Below are positions 16,958 through 24,900 of a DNA stretch of 31,896 nt, one piece after another. The stretch is from CAWHHZ01 sp963829355 (GTDB taxonomy: Bacteria > Acidobacteriota > Thermoanaerobaculia > Gp7-AA8 > JAHWKK01), in the NCBI GenBank assembly GCA_963829355.1, contig CAWHHZ010000026.1:1-31896 (forward strand), in the 5' to 3' direction. The notes under the pieces are model-generated. The model saw only the letters and a program-made list of their open reading frames with translations, was not told where the DNA came from and did not search any database. Made by a program: the position numbers and the translations under genes. The number at the start of each line of letters is the position of its first letter. The first letter of the stretch is position 1.

Positions 16958-18256
16958 ATGTTCGAGACGTCGCCCACGAAGGGGCCCGGTTCCGGGAGAT
17001 ATCGGGCCGCCACCGCCCTGGCTTTTCTCGTCAGCATCGTGACGATTCTGAACGGTTTTTCTCAAGCGTTCTCGGACAGTCTGGGAGAATCCGCCAACGG
17101 TTGGGTTCACATCGCCTTCGGTGTCGTGGCGTTCGTGCTCGGGACAATGGCCTGGCGAGGCGATGCGATTGGGCTTCAGGCGATGCTCGTACTCTACATC
17201 GCTGATACTGTAATTCTGGCGTACCTGGAAAAACAGGCGGTGCCAGCACTCGTACTTCGCTTCTTCATCATCGTCCTTTTTACCGTCGGCCTGTTTCGCA
17301 GAAAGCCACCTCTCCTGCCGGTTCCGAATGTCGCCCCGCCGCCGACTCTCCGCGACTTCGAGCAGTGGTGGTCCGGCCAAGCCCAATCAGAGTCACAGTT
17401 CGAGAGTATGCGAAAAGTTCCGACCGACATCGAATCTTCACATCTCGAAGAAGCCGAGAGTATTCCGAATCCTTCCTCAACCATTCCTGATACGCCTTTC
17501 GTAGGGCCGGAGTTCACGCCGCGGAAAGGAGCCATTGACGAAGGTACAATCGGTTCGATCAGGGCAATCTATCTCCTGGTTCTTGCTGCCGCGGTCTATA
17601 TTGTCTGCCTCATCGGACTCACCTGGCTCCGAATCATCTTCACCGGCGCCGGCGAATGGAAGCCGCTGTTACTCATTCCGGAGTCGACCGGCAACGTCGA
17701 TACGCTCAGCGCTCTCACTGTCCTGGCAGCTTTGGTACTGACGAGCTGTGCAGCGGTGTACCTTCTGGAATCCTGGGTGATGAACCCGTGGAGAAAGGGC
17801 GCCGCTGGTCTCGGATTTGATGCACCTTCTACTGCATTCCTGATTGGGGCCGCGATTTCGGGGAGCCTCCTGAGCATGATTTCCCCCCTTTTGCTGAAGC
17901 TGACATCGGACCCAACCGTGACGAATTTACACCCGCATGCTTCGACTACTGGAGGGCCCTATTTGGTCCTGGCAGTTGCCTTTGTCGGTCCATTCCTCGA
18001 GGAACTGCTGTTTCGAGGCGCCCTGCTGGCTGGATTCAGCCATGACCTCGGCCCCAAAATCGGAGGAGGTCTGGTCACATTAGGCTTCGTCGCATTGCAT
18101 CCCGCTGTCTACCACGGCGCCCGTCCACTCATCATGATCTCACTGCTTTCGATCGGAGCGCTCTTGTGGAGGCTGCGATCAGATTCGATCTATCCACCCA
18201 TGACCATGCACATGGCTTACAACTTCACGCTCCTTGTGGTTCTGGAAGCCCCGTAG
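16958..18256 (+). CDS. CPBP-family intramembrane metalloprotease (CAAX protease / bacteriocin-processing)
   Basis: 432 residues from the ATG at 16958; the frame is open back to an ATG at 16883, but those 25 residues look non-native and would precede the candidate -10. The N-terminal half has about four transmembrane segments (residues about 20-125). A hydrophilic linker (about 130-205) follows, then the CPBP core with the three motifs EELLFRG (348-354), FVALHP with His381 and HMAYN (418-422); these Glu and His/Asn residues form the active site in this family. Roles in the family include prenyl-protein processing and bacteriocin self-immunity; nothing here selects between them. The gene stands alone and its upstream DNA is repeat-derived. 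Confidence 0.88.
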   Translation: MFETSPTKGPGSGRYRAATALAFLVSIVTILNGFSQAFSDSLGESANGWVHIAFGVVAFVLGTMAWRGDAIGLQAMLVLYIADTVILAYLEKQAVPALVLRFFIIVLFTVGLFRRKPPLLPVPNVAPPPTLRDFEQWWSGQAQSESQFESMRKVPTDIESSHLEEAESIPNPSSTIPDTPFVGPEFTPRKGAIDEGTIGSIRAIYLLVLAAAVYIVCLIGLTWLRIIFTGAGEWKPLLLIPESTGNVDTLSALTVLAALVLTSCAAVYLLESWVMNPWRKGAAGLGFDAPSTAFLIGAAISGSLLSMISPLLLKLTSDPTVTNLHPHASTTGGPYLVLAVAFVGPFLEELLFRGALLAGFSHDLGPKIGGGLVTLGFVALHPAVYHGARPLIMISLLSIGALLWRLRSDSIYPPMTMHMAYNFTLLVVLEAP

Positions 18257-18368
18257 CCATTTCGCGCTCGGCGCCAGCTCCCACGACCTTCATCACGACG
18301 AGAACGAGGTAGATTCCGAAGAGGATGATGGCGGGGGTCTTGAGCCCCTGACTCTTCTCCGCGCGAGG
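18225..18368 (-). pseudogene. Remnant of a small membrane protein, overlapping the CPBP 3' end
   Basis: The minus strand has a 47-codon frame without a start codon. It reads KSQGLKTPAIILFGIYLVLV and then a short charged tail, with one clear transmembrane helix. It begins right after an in-frame TAA at 18371-18369 and ends inside the CPBP gene. The sequence looks protein-like but decapitated. Family not recognised; chance is possible. Confidence 0.3.
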
Positions 18369-18372
18369 TTAA

Positions 18373-18620
18373 GTCAGGGTCAGAGCCAGAATCTTAACGT
18401 TACTTCGCAGAGCCCACCCTCCGCACCGCTTCCTTCAGATTCTCCACCGCCGCCACCCGTCGCTCTTCGGCCTGTTGCGTGCGTTCCATGAGGTCGGTTT
18501 CGGTGGCGGCGGGCGGTCGATCTCGGACCAGAGGAGAGAGTGAAAAGTTCAAAATGAAAAGTGAAAAGTAGAAGCTGAGAAGCCGGCTCGGGTCGGGAAC
18601 GACCAGCTCGAGGGCGACGG
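18373..18620. repeat. Dispersed composite repeat, copy A
   Basis: Ordered blocks shared with other places in the window: CAGAGCCAGAATC then CCGCACCGCTTCCTTCA (also near 27560-27620); GCTCTTCGGCCTG then GAGGTCGGTTTCGG, and AAGTGAAAAGTAGAAGCTGA then GAAGCCGG (also 26568-26740); the last block recurs at 30160. On the minus strand part of it reads like a coding tail (QQAEERRVAAVENLKEAVRR). No complete gene is present between 18257 and 18958. Confidence 0.6.
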
Positions 18621-18780
18621 CGGCGAACTCACTCAATCAGTCGTCAGAGTGTCAGAGGAGCAGGATCGCCGCGTTGCCGCCCAGAGGCTCCAAATCGATC
18701 CGTAGTCGTGCGATGGTTCTCCTCGGCCGATGTCAGAAAGCCTTTCCGGAAATCGTGATCGCGGAACGGGAGTGACGGAG

Positions 18781-18829
18781 GAACGATGAACGATGAACGA
18801 TGAACGATGAACGATGAACGATGAACGAT
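18781..18829 (+). repeat. Heptamer microsatellite, 7 units of GAACGAT
   Basis: Seven perfect consecutive copies of GAACGAT, followed by GAAAATGCTGAATGCCGAG, which resembles the complement of the other heptamer array at 16597. A pure 49-bp tract like this should be prone to slippage. It lies 130 bp past the DUF2442 stop. Confidence 0.9.
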
Positions 18830-18958
18830 GAAAATGCTGAATGCCGAGTGGTGAGTGGTGAACACCTCGGACAGTGGATGCTGGGAAGCCGGGCTCGGAC
18901 TGGGGACTCCAGACTCGGATGGAACGATTCCGGACCGGGAGTGATTCGCCCGAGTGGG

Positions 18959-19258
18959 TCAGCGGTTGCGCTGTTGGAGCCAGCGCTCGAGTGAGGCCTT
19001 GCTTTCGCCCGAGGGGTGGCCGGCGATCAGCCCTTCGACGCTGATGTCCTCGTCGAGCTGCGGCCAGTGAATTCCTTCTCCGCTACCGATCGATCTCCAG
19101 TCATCACGCTCTGCCGGCGTGGCGTGGATCAGTCGCGGATACCAGGCCAGAGGGACAGACAGAGTACGACCATCGCTCAGCTCTACCGTAAGCGTGTCTG
19201 CAGTCACCATCACATCGCTCACGGAAGGAAGCCTGATCTCAATCGCCGAAGAACTCAT
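18959..19258 (-). CDS. DUF2442 protein, putative partner of the DUF4160 protein
   Basis: 99 residues. The DUF2442 pattern is clear: ELSDGRTLSVPLAWYPRLIHA in the middle, then IHWPQLDEDISVEGLIAG near the end. Such genes commonly follow DUF4160 genes as compact pairs and are regarded as candidate toxin-antitoxin modules, DUF2442 being the likely antitoxin; this is not established here. The start overlaps the upstream DUF4160 stop by 20 nt, so translation is likely coupled. The C-terminus is positively charged (ERWLQQRNR). Confidence 0.85.
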   Translation of the reverse strand: MSSSAIEIRLPSVSDVMVTADTLTVELSDGRTLSVPLAWYPRLIHATPAERDDWRSIGSGEGIHWPQLDEDISVEGLIAGHPSGESKASLERWLQQRNR

Positions 19259-19475
19259 TCCACGCCTCCACGAACAGATTCATGTTCTCATCAACGACTC
19301 TCTGCACCTTATTGATTTCAGTGCGGCGTAGACCTCCACTGCTGGCCAGCCTCACCGGAGCCAACCAGAACTTCGCCACCATCCTGTCCCTCTCCACGTG
19401 AACGTGGGGAGGTTCGTGTCCATCTCCAGAATAGAAGAAGAATCGATAACCGTGTTTGCGAAGTACTGTGGGCAC
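19239..19475 (-). CDS. DUF4160 protein, putative toxin-like partner
   Basis: 78 residues from a GTG at 19475, giving (M)PTVLRKHGYRFFFYSGDGHE, the canonical DUF4160 N-terminus; the family's PHVHVERD motif follows and AKFWLAPV comes next. The frame stays open upstream into transposase-derived sequence, but that extension is not homologous. It overlaps the DUF2442 gene by 20 nt. Only 8 bp separate the start from the truncated IS3 OrfA, so the native promoter was probably lost. A TAGACT hexamer 5 nt upstream of the GTG could drive a leaderless transcript. Biochemical function unknown. Confidence 0.85.
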   Translation of the reverse strand: MPTVLRKHGYRFFFYSGDGHEPPHVHVERDRMVAKFWLAPVRLASSGGLRRTEINKVQRVVDENMNLFVEAWNEFFGD

Positions 19476-19483
19476 ATCTGAGT

Positions 19484-19777
19484 CTATCGCGGAACTTGCT
19501 CGCCTCCAGACGATCGTCGTGGCGGGCGCTCCTCGAGACGAGACACCTTCGTGGTCAGCTCCTTCTCTCGCTTGCCAGGCCCGAACTCCGGCGGACCGCT
19601 CACCGCCGCAGCCAGGTTCGCCATCGCCTGCCGGTGCCACTGATGGAACACGCTCGGCTGAAGGCTCATCTCGTTGCAGATCTGCGAGATCGGCACTCGC
19701 TCGACCAGATGGCGCCGCAGCGCCTCGGCCTTCTGCTCGCTCGTGAAGTTACGACGGCTTCGTTTCGGTTTCGACAT
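19484..19777 (-). pseudogene. IS3-family transposase OrfA, C-terminally truncated
   Basis: 97 codons with a start-proximal helix-turn-helix: RRNFTSEQKAEALRRHLVER and then VPISQICNEMSLQPSVFHQW, typical of IS3/IS911-type OrfA. The following coiled-coil segment starts normally (KREKELTTKVSRLEE) and then switches to unrelated residues (RPPRRSSGGEQVPR) at about 19540, where the DNA joins the DUF4160 locus. OrfB is absent and no right-hand inverted repeat was found. The upstream end, about 19838, abuts a broken kinase gene. Confidence 0.8.
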
Positions 19778-19838
19778 GACGGTTCTCCTCTCCGTGTATT
19801 TTGCACGGATTTCGATCTGTCATGTTCCGGCTGAGGCA

Positions 19839-19994
19839 GTACAGATGCTCGGGATCGCCGCTCATCTCCTCGGGGAGCACCTTGAGCGCGACCTCGCGCT
19901 TGAGCCGCGCGCGCCAGACCTCGCCCATCCCTCCCTTGCCGAGGAGGTCGACGATCTCGTAGTGACCGAGCGTCGCACCCGATTGGAGCTGCAT
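19839..19994 (-). pseudogene. N-terminal fragment of a Ser/Thr protein kinase
   Basis: 52 codons: MQLQSGATLGHYEIVDLLGK, then GGMGEVWRARLKREVALKVL with the catalytic lysine, then SGDPEHLY. Homology stops there and the frame continues into IS3-derived sequence. Relative to family members it also lacks about three residues between the RAR and LKREV segments. The catalytic loop and everything after are missing. The extended -10-like TGGTATTCT lies about 10 nt before the ATG, a very short leader like that of the intact propeller kinase. Confidence 0.8.
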
Positions 19995-20160
19995 GGAAGG
20001 TTCAAGAATACCAAACGGACCAACGTGCGAGCGACTCTGATGGGGGATCAGCCTCGGAACTGCCGGGAGAGGACAGGCTTGCGTCACCGAACGGGAAATC
20101 GAAGAGGGTCGGATCAGACGATCTTGCAGGAAGACGAGATCGTGAGGTAGCCGCCACCGC

Positions 20161-20574
20161 TCAGTTCCGAAACGGATTCAATACTCTCGCTCCCGTTCGC
20201 TCGATGTCGCTGGTGTTGCGAGTGACGACGATCAGACCACGCACCTTGGCGGTCGCGGCGATGAGGCCGTCGATCACGGGAAGCGGGTCCGGGACGTTGA
20301 GCCGGGCCCATTCGTCGGCGATCGGAATGTCGATCGAGAGCACCCGATCGGCAAAATCGTTCAGAATCCGATACAGCCAGCCCTCCAGCGAAGCGGCTCC
20401 TTCCGGGTCACGGCGCCGGACGTTCTCGATCCCTTTCCTGATCTCTCCAGTCGTAAGGACACTGAGGTAGATCTCATCGTCGCTGACCCCAGCCCACCAT
20501 GCGGAAACACCGGGATCACATCGAGCACCCTTTCTGACTTCCGAAATGACATTCGTATCGATCAGAAAGCTCAC
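20161..20574 (-). CDS. vapC: PIN-domain VapC/FitB-type toxin
   Basis: 137 residues from a GTG at 20574. PIN nuclease features: MSFLIDTNVISEVRKG with Asp6, TTGEIRKGIE with the second acidic residue, LPVIDGLIAATA with the third, and VVTRNTSDIE at the end. It matches FitB-like RNases, which cleave RNA unless held by a ribbon-helix-helix partner. The start overlaps the antitoxin stop by 4 nt (GTGA), so translation is coupled. Full length for the family. Gene symbol reflects family, not proven orthology. Confidence 0.92.
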   Translation of the reverse strand: MSFLIDTNVISEVRKGARCDPGVSAWWAGVSDDEIYLSVLTTGEIRKGIENVRRRDPEGAASLEGWLYRILNDFADRVLSIDIPIADEWARLNVPDPLPVIDGLIAATAKVRGLIVVTRNTSDIERTGARVLNPFRN

Positions 20575-20801
20575 AAGTGAACCTCGCGTCCGAGGTCATC
20601 CTTGCGCTCCAGATCTGCTTCGTCGATCTCTGGCATCTCCGCGATCAGATCCTTCAACGAGACTCTCGGACACTTCGGTTTCAGGGCCTCTCGGAGGATT
20701 TGCCGGTGCTCCTCCTCAGCGGATCGTCCGTGCCGAGCCGCTCGCTCTTTGAGCTCCTGAACGATTTCGTTGTCGAGATTCCGGACGATGAGTTGGCCCA
20801 T
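20571..20801 (-). CDS. vapB: Ribbon-helix-helix FitA/VapB-type antitoxin
   Basis: 76 residues from the ATG at 20801, preceded by GGAGG at a good distance; a longer frame to 20858 is rejected because its extra residues are not family-like. MGQLIVRNLDNEIVQELKER is a ribbon-helix-helix DNA-binding domain of the FitA type. The C-terminal arm (SLKDLIAEMPEIDEADLERK) would wrap around the toxin. The pair probably represses its own promoter. Confidence 0.92.
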   Translation of the reverse strand: MGQLIVRNLDNEIVQELKERAARHGRSAEEEHRQILREALKPKCPRVSLKDLIAEMPEIDEADLERKDDLGREVHL

Positions 20802-20821
20802 GGTGCGCCTCCAATGGAGAT

Positions 20822-20837
20822 GATAGCAACGATAGCA
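20822..20837. promoter_or_regulatory. Candidate FitAB operator half-sites
   Basis: GATAGCA occurs twice in direct orientation (20822-20828 and 20831-20837), 21 bp upstream of the antitoxin start. The motif equals the half-site TGCTATC/GATAGCA described for FitAB-type operators. Location fits autoregulation; binding is inferred. Confidence 0.5.
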
Positions 20838-21074
20838 CCATTCCAATTCCCCCAACAATTCCTGACCGTTTTCTAAGATGCTCGAGACGGTTCTTCGGGC
20901 GGCGATTTCCGTTGTCGCCGGAAGCTGCCTCTGCGAAAGAGCCCGCGACGCGGGCGACAGACCTCGATTGGCGGCACAGCGTCACGCCGGTCGCCCACTT
21001 CACGGGCTTCGGGTTGGTTGTGTCCTGCGACTCCAACCCCCGGCTGAAGGGTAATGGGGTTGAGTTGATGAAAT

Positions 21075-21278
21075 GTCGCCCTGAGCGGGGGGAGGGTGGG
21101 CATGCGAGTGCCTCCCTGAGGAGTGCTGGGCGGGGGGAACCGAAGGGGGGCTCCCAGGTTACGCACTCCGTCTCGATTTGCGAGCATTCTCACGCGCCTC
21201 GAATCTCTCCCGAAGCATACGAAGTACGCAACTTGCGAGATGCCTCGCATGCCCGCCCGTCCGCCCGCTCGGCATGAC
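21075..21278 (+). repeat. Single copy of the inverted-end element (about 200 bp)
   Basis: Begins GTCGCCCTGAGCGGGG and ends CCGCCCGCTCGGCATGAC, the same ends as the array at 16168-16555, with GAGATGCCTCGCATGCCCG near the right end; the middle differs. It fills most of the gap 20859-21301. No gene is seen in that gap. Confidence 0.65.
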
Positions 21279-21301
21279 GATGCGGCCAGAAGCCCCTTAA
21301 G

Positions 21302-22440
21302 TCAGTTCTTCGGGAGGGTGACCTCGAACTGGATCTTCGCGAGCTGCTCCGGCGCCTTGCCGAGCTTGCGCAGGAACGGCACCCAGCGCGGGTCGGCGTG
21401 GATCTTGTCGAAGAGGTTCTCCGTCACGATCTCGGCGAGGCCGCCGTCGCCATACTCGACCGCCTTGTCGAGCCATTCGAACGCCTTGTCCGCTTCGCCG
21501 CGGTAGGCGTAGACATAGGCGATGTTGTAGGCAGAAATCTCTGCCTGATCCCGAATCAGCTGCTCGAGCGCGGCATCGGACTCCGGGGCCTTGCCGAGTG
21601 TGTGATACGCCATCGGCAGGCCGATCTCTCCCCAGCCGTCCGGGCCGAGATCTTCCTGTAGTATTTCGGAGAGCGCCGCCTGGCCGTCGCCTTTGAGCAT
21701 CAGCGCGACGCCGAGCCCATAGTGCGCTAAGCCCCGCCCCGGCCTGAGACTCAGCACGGTGCGATACGAGGCGATCGCCGCATCGTAACGGCCGGCCCAG
21801 GTCTGCGAGATGCCCAGGGTGTCGAGGGCCGTCACGTTCACCGGATCGCGGCGGACGATCGCCTCCTTGAGTGCCAGCGCCTCGTCCAAACGGCCGAGGT
21901 TCTGAAGGAAGGCGGCGGCACCGCCCAGCACCCCGAGATTCGTCGGATCGAGCGCCAGCGCGCGCTCGTAGTGCTTCGCGGCGAGGGCGAGGTCGTTCTC
22001 GCCATACATCGCAATCGATCCGAGTAAGGCGTGCGCATATGCGTAGTCCGGATCGATCGCCAGCGCCTTCTCCGCCGCCTCACGGGCGCGAGCCCAGCCC
22101 TCCCTGCTCGACAGCAGACCCATACGCGTCTCGTTGTCCGTCCCGCCGCCGGATGCCCGCCCGATGTCAGCGTCGAGACGCGCCCGCCGCTCTGGCCGTG
22201 CCGCACTTCGTCCCGCAGCGACTCGAGCTCGTTCCGCACGTCCCGCGCGATCCCGAGCGAGAAGATGTCGCTCCGGTGATCGACCGGCTTGCCCCGCGCC
22301 TGCTCGGGTGACATGTAGGGAATGGTCCCCATCACGGTTCCCTCGCGCGTGCGGAGCCTGACCCGGGTCTCGGCGTCCTCGTCCGCGTCCTCGGGCTCCG
22401 CCCCTCCGAGCTTCGCGAGGCCGAAGTCGAGCACCTTAAA
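21302..22440 (-). pseudogene. Decayed Ser/Thr kinase with TPR C-terminus (internal deletions and frameshift)
   Basis: Three kinase pieces in order on the minus strand. From 22440, KVLDFGLAKLGG through GTVMGTIPYMSPEQARGKP to HRSDIFSLGI holds the DFG and activation segments. At about 22248 it jumps to ARDVRNELESLRDEV, normally found after the C-lobe, so roughly 60 residues are missing. Around 22140 the frame changes, and from about 22120 to 21302 a clean 273-codon TPR region follows (AREAAEKALAIDPDYAYAHA and onward), ending at a natural stop. The N-lobe is absent; its place is taken by a MITE-like element at 22439-22560. If the TPR frame is expressed from the ATG at 22123 it would be a soluble TPR protein. 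Confidence 0.8.
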
Positions 22441-22560
22441 GACCCTGGAGGGTCAGGTCTGCGGTCGGTGGTTCGTTCTACGAGCGGTAGAAACTCGGCC
22501 CGAATGAACTTCATTTTCCACTCGTCGTAGACTCGATCGTCGATCAAAGACCTGGCCCTT
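22439..22560 (+). repeat. MITE-like element inserted in the kinase remnant
   Basis: Starts AAGACCCTGGAGGGTCAGGTCT and ends AAAGACCTGGCCCT, so both ends carry an AGACC(T)GGCCCT-type motif. Internal words such as TAGAAAC, CCGAAT and CGTAGACTCGA then ATCAAAGACCTGGCCCT recur in the same order at 30884-31000. It begins where kinase homology ends. Confidence 0.6.
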
Positions 22561-22609
22561 TCGAATCACCCGGGGACCGGCATGCATTCAGGCGCAGGAC
22601 GCCCCGTGG

Positions 22610-22655
22610 GGGTCGCCTCTCCAGGGGCGACCCGCGGATGGGCTCCAGCCCTCCG
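22610..22655 (+). repeat. Paired hairpin repeat, third copy
   Basis: GGGTCGCC (22610-22617) pairs with GGCGACCC (22626-22633), followed by GGGCTCCAGCCCTCCGC. Same architecture as 13858-13900. The rest of the gap 22441-22871 shows no gene. Confidence 0.6.
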
Positions 22656-22871
22656 CAAGCTGTTCGGCTCCCGGACGCAGACCTGAACCCTGCCTCGGCA
22701 CCGTGTGTGCGGGAGAGGGCCCAGCCATTCAGCAGGCGGGAGGCGTGCGTTCCTGCACCAGGCGGGCTCCAGCTCCCTGACTTTCGAGACGGTGCTTCTC
22801 CCCCAAATGAAGGATGCGCCAAGTCACCATTATGGGCTAGTCTGCGTGGGTCAAAATCGGAGGTGAGCATG

Positions 22872-23726
22872 ATGAAACGATTGGCTGTATCTTTCGCGCT
22901 CCTTACAATCCTGGTGTCATTGATGGCGCCCGTCAGTTCCGCCCTCACAGACGAGGAATTCCAGAGCAGGCTCGAGTCGATCGACTGGGTCTTCGGTCCT
23001 GATCGCGGACCGATGGAGTCAATCGCATCGATCACGATTCCGGCTGGATATGTCTTCGCAACCGGTCGTGACGTCGACACGATGATGGAGCTGACCGAGA
23101 ATCCTCTCACGGGTCGGGAGGTCGGATTCGTCGCACCGGAAAGCCTCGAGTGGTTCGCCGTATTCGAGTTCGATGAGAGCGGATATGTTCGGGATGACGA
23201 AAAGAACGACCTCGATGCCACTGCGATGCTGAAAGCGATTTCTGAAGGAACAGACAGCGGCAACGAAGAGAGGAAGCGGCGCGGGTGGAGTCCACTCCAC
23301 GTCGAAGGATGGGAAACCGAGCCGCGGTACAACGAGGCTACGCACAACCTGGAGTGGGCCATTCGGCTCGTGAGTGATGGTGAGCGATCGGTCAACCACA
23401 ACACCCGCCTGCTCGGTCGCTACGGGGTTATGGAAGTCGCGCTCGTCTGTGCCCCCGATCAACTCCCCACGGTGCTGCCTGAGTTTCAGAGTCTTCTCGC
23501 CGACTTCGCATACGATCCAGGGCAACGGTACGCGGAGTTCAAAGAGGGTGACAAGGTGGCAAAGTACGGCCTCGCCGCCCTGGTCACGGGAGGAGCCGCG
23601 GCAGTCGCGGCAAAAACCGGCATCCTGGCAAAGCTGGGAAAGGGCTTCGTAAAGCTCATTGTCTTCATCGGAATCGCACTAGCGACGTTGGCCCGGAAAC
23701 TGTTCGGGAGGAAAGAGCCGGCCTGA
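22872..23726 (+). CDS. DUF2167 membrane-anchored protein
   Basis: 284 residues. Two consecutive ATGs at 22869 and 22872; GGAGGT (22859-22864) is 7 nt before the second, which is chosen. N-terminal signal peptide (KRLAVSFALLTILVSLMAPV), a long extracytoplasmic part, and a C-terminal hydrophobic helix near residues 260-277 (VKLIVFIGIALATLARKLFG) with a basic tail. The middle (WSPLHVEGWETEPRYNEATH, then LEWAIRL and NHNTRLLGRYGVMEV) is diagnostic for DUF2167, whose function is unknown. Length is close to the family norm. The next gene starts 4 nt after the stop, so it heads a three-gene operon. Confidence 0.9.
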   Translation: MKRLAVSFALLTILVSLMAPVSSALTDEEFQSRLESIDWVFGPDRGPMESIASITIPAGYVFATGRDVDTMMELTENPLTGREVGFVAPESLEWFAVFEFDESGYVRDDEKNDLDATAMLKAISEGTDSGNEERKRRGWSPLHVEGWETEPRYNEATHNLEWAIRLVSDGERSVNHNTRLLGRYGVMEVALVCAPDQLPTVLPEFQSLLADFAYDPGQRYAEFKEGDKVAKYGLAALVTGGAAAVAAKTGILAKLGKGFVKLIVFIGIALATLARKLFGRKEPA

Positions 23727-23730
23727 TCCG

Positions 23731-24804
23731 ATGTCCGAGTGGATGTTGCTTCTCCTCCTCATCGCCTTTCTGTGGCTGGGCGAGAGCGTGCTCTGGCTCC
23801 GCCACGACAGCGAGGCGATCGTTCGCACCTGGAAGGGGATGGCGCCGGCCAGGCGCGCGGCCAACCGGGGCAATCTCAGCTCGTCGCTGATCTGGGCCAG
23901 CACGGTTCCGGCTGGCTACGATTTTCTTTGTGGAGAGTGGCCGGTGCGTCTCGATCGGGACTATCTCTACACCCTCGATCGGGGGAGTGCCCTCGAAACC
24001 GCGACCGATTGGGAACGACACGATTGGCGCACGATCACCTCGGTCGAGCAGTGGAGCAACACGATCACTCTGAACGGTTCGCGCGAGATCCAGTTCGGAA
24101 CAGTGACCCTGGCGCGCGAGATCAGGCGGATCATTCTGAGTTGCCAGAGTGCTCCCCCTGAGGATCGTTCGCATGTCATTGATGATGCGATGCGCCGAGC
24201 TTTCGATGACGACGCGATCGAGGTGGAATGGAAGCGCTTCCGACGTTTCACACGGCTACCGAGCATCTTGTCAGGCATCCTGTTTATGGTCGTTTTCGTC
24301 GTCCTGCCTGTTCTCGCGATCTGGATTGGTGCATCGAACATCGGTCTCGAAATGGTCGGGGTTGTACTCCTCCTCGACCTGCTGGTCGCGTGTGCCTTTG
24401 CAGTGGCGCATCGAGCCCTGCTGCCGTTTGACCGATTCGGACGCTGGACGACGTCGCTGACCATGCTCGTATCACCGGCGACGGCAATGAATGCTCCCAG
24501 GCATCTCGCCCGTCCGGTCTTCGGCCGCTTCCATCCGGCTGCGGTCCTCACACGGCTCGCCAGTCACGATGATGCCGCCCGGTTCGTGAGAAGCCGGTGG
24601 TGGAGCGGGGACGAGAACGACCCATGGAAACCGTATCTCGACGAATGGCTCGAGAAGCATCAGGAACTCCAGGCAAGGTTCAGCCTCGTACCCGCGCGGG
24701 AGTCGCGATCGGAGACCTACTGTCCGAGGTGCGAGATTCAGTATGTGATCACAGCCGGAATCTGCAATGACTGCCGGATCGGACTGGTACCGTTCGAGTC
24801 CTGA
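23731..24804 (+). CDS. Membrane protein with C-terminal zinc ribbon, DUF2167 operon
   Basis: 357 residues of unrecognised family, starting 4 nt after the DUF2167 stop. An N-terminal hydrophobic segment (MSEWMLLLLLIAFLWLGES) is followed by a soluble region (about 25-170) and two transmembrane helices (about 180-230, ILFMVVFVVLPVLAIWIGAS and the next). A second soluble part ends in a zinc-ribbon-like set of four cysteines, CPRC near 331-334 and CNDC near 345-348. It could be a structural or regulatory partner of the DUF2167 protein. Function not assignable from sequence alone. Confidence 0.7.
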   Translation: MSEWMLLLLLIAFLWLGESVLWLRHDSEAIVRTWKGMAPARRAANRGNLSSSLIWASTVPAGYDFLCGEWPVRLDRDYLYTLDRGSALETATDWERHDWRTITSVEQWSNTITLNGSREIQFGTVTLAREIRRIILSCQSAPPEDRSHVIDDAMRRAFDDDAIEVEWKRFRRFTRLPSILSGILFMVVFVVLPVLAIWIGASNIGLEMVGVVLLLDLLVACAFAVAHRALLPFDRFGRWTTSLTMLVSPATAMNAPRHLARPVFGRFHPAAVLTRLASHDDAARFVRSRWWSGDENDPWKPYLDEWLEKHQELQARFSLVPARESRSETYCPRCEIQYVITAGICNDCRIGLVPFES

Positions 24805-24900
24805 CTCGCGACAAAGGTACCGATGCCCTCGGATCGACCGTTTCACGACGACACCCCTGACCGACTCATTGGACACACCCACGAAACAACCGGAGGGAAA

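Noticed and set aside
22544..23404. 286-codon minus-strand frame
   Set aside because: Antisense to the DUF2167 gene and its repeat-bearing upstream region; Ser/Arg-rich.
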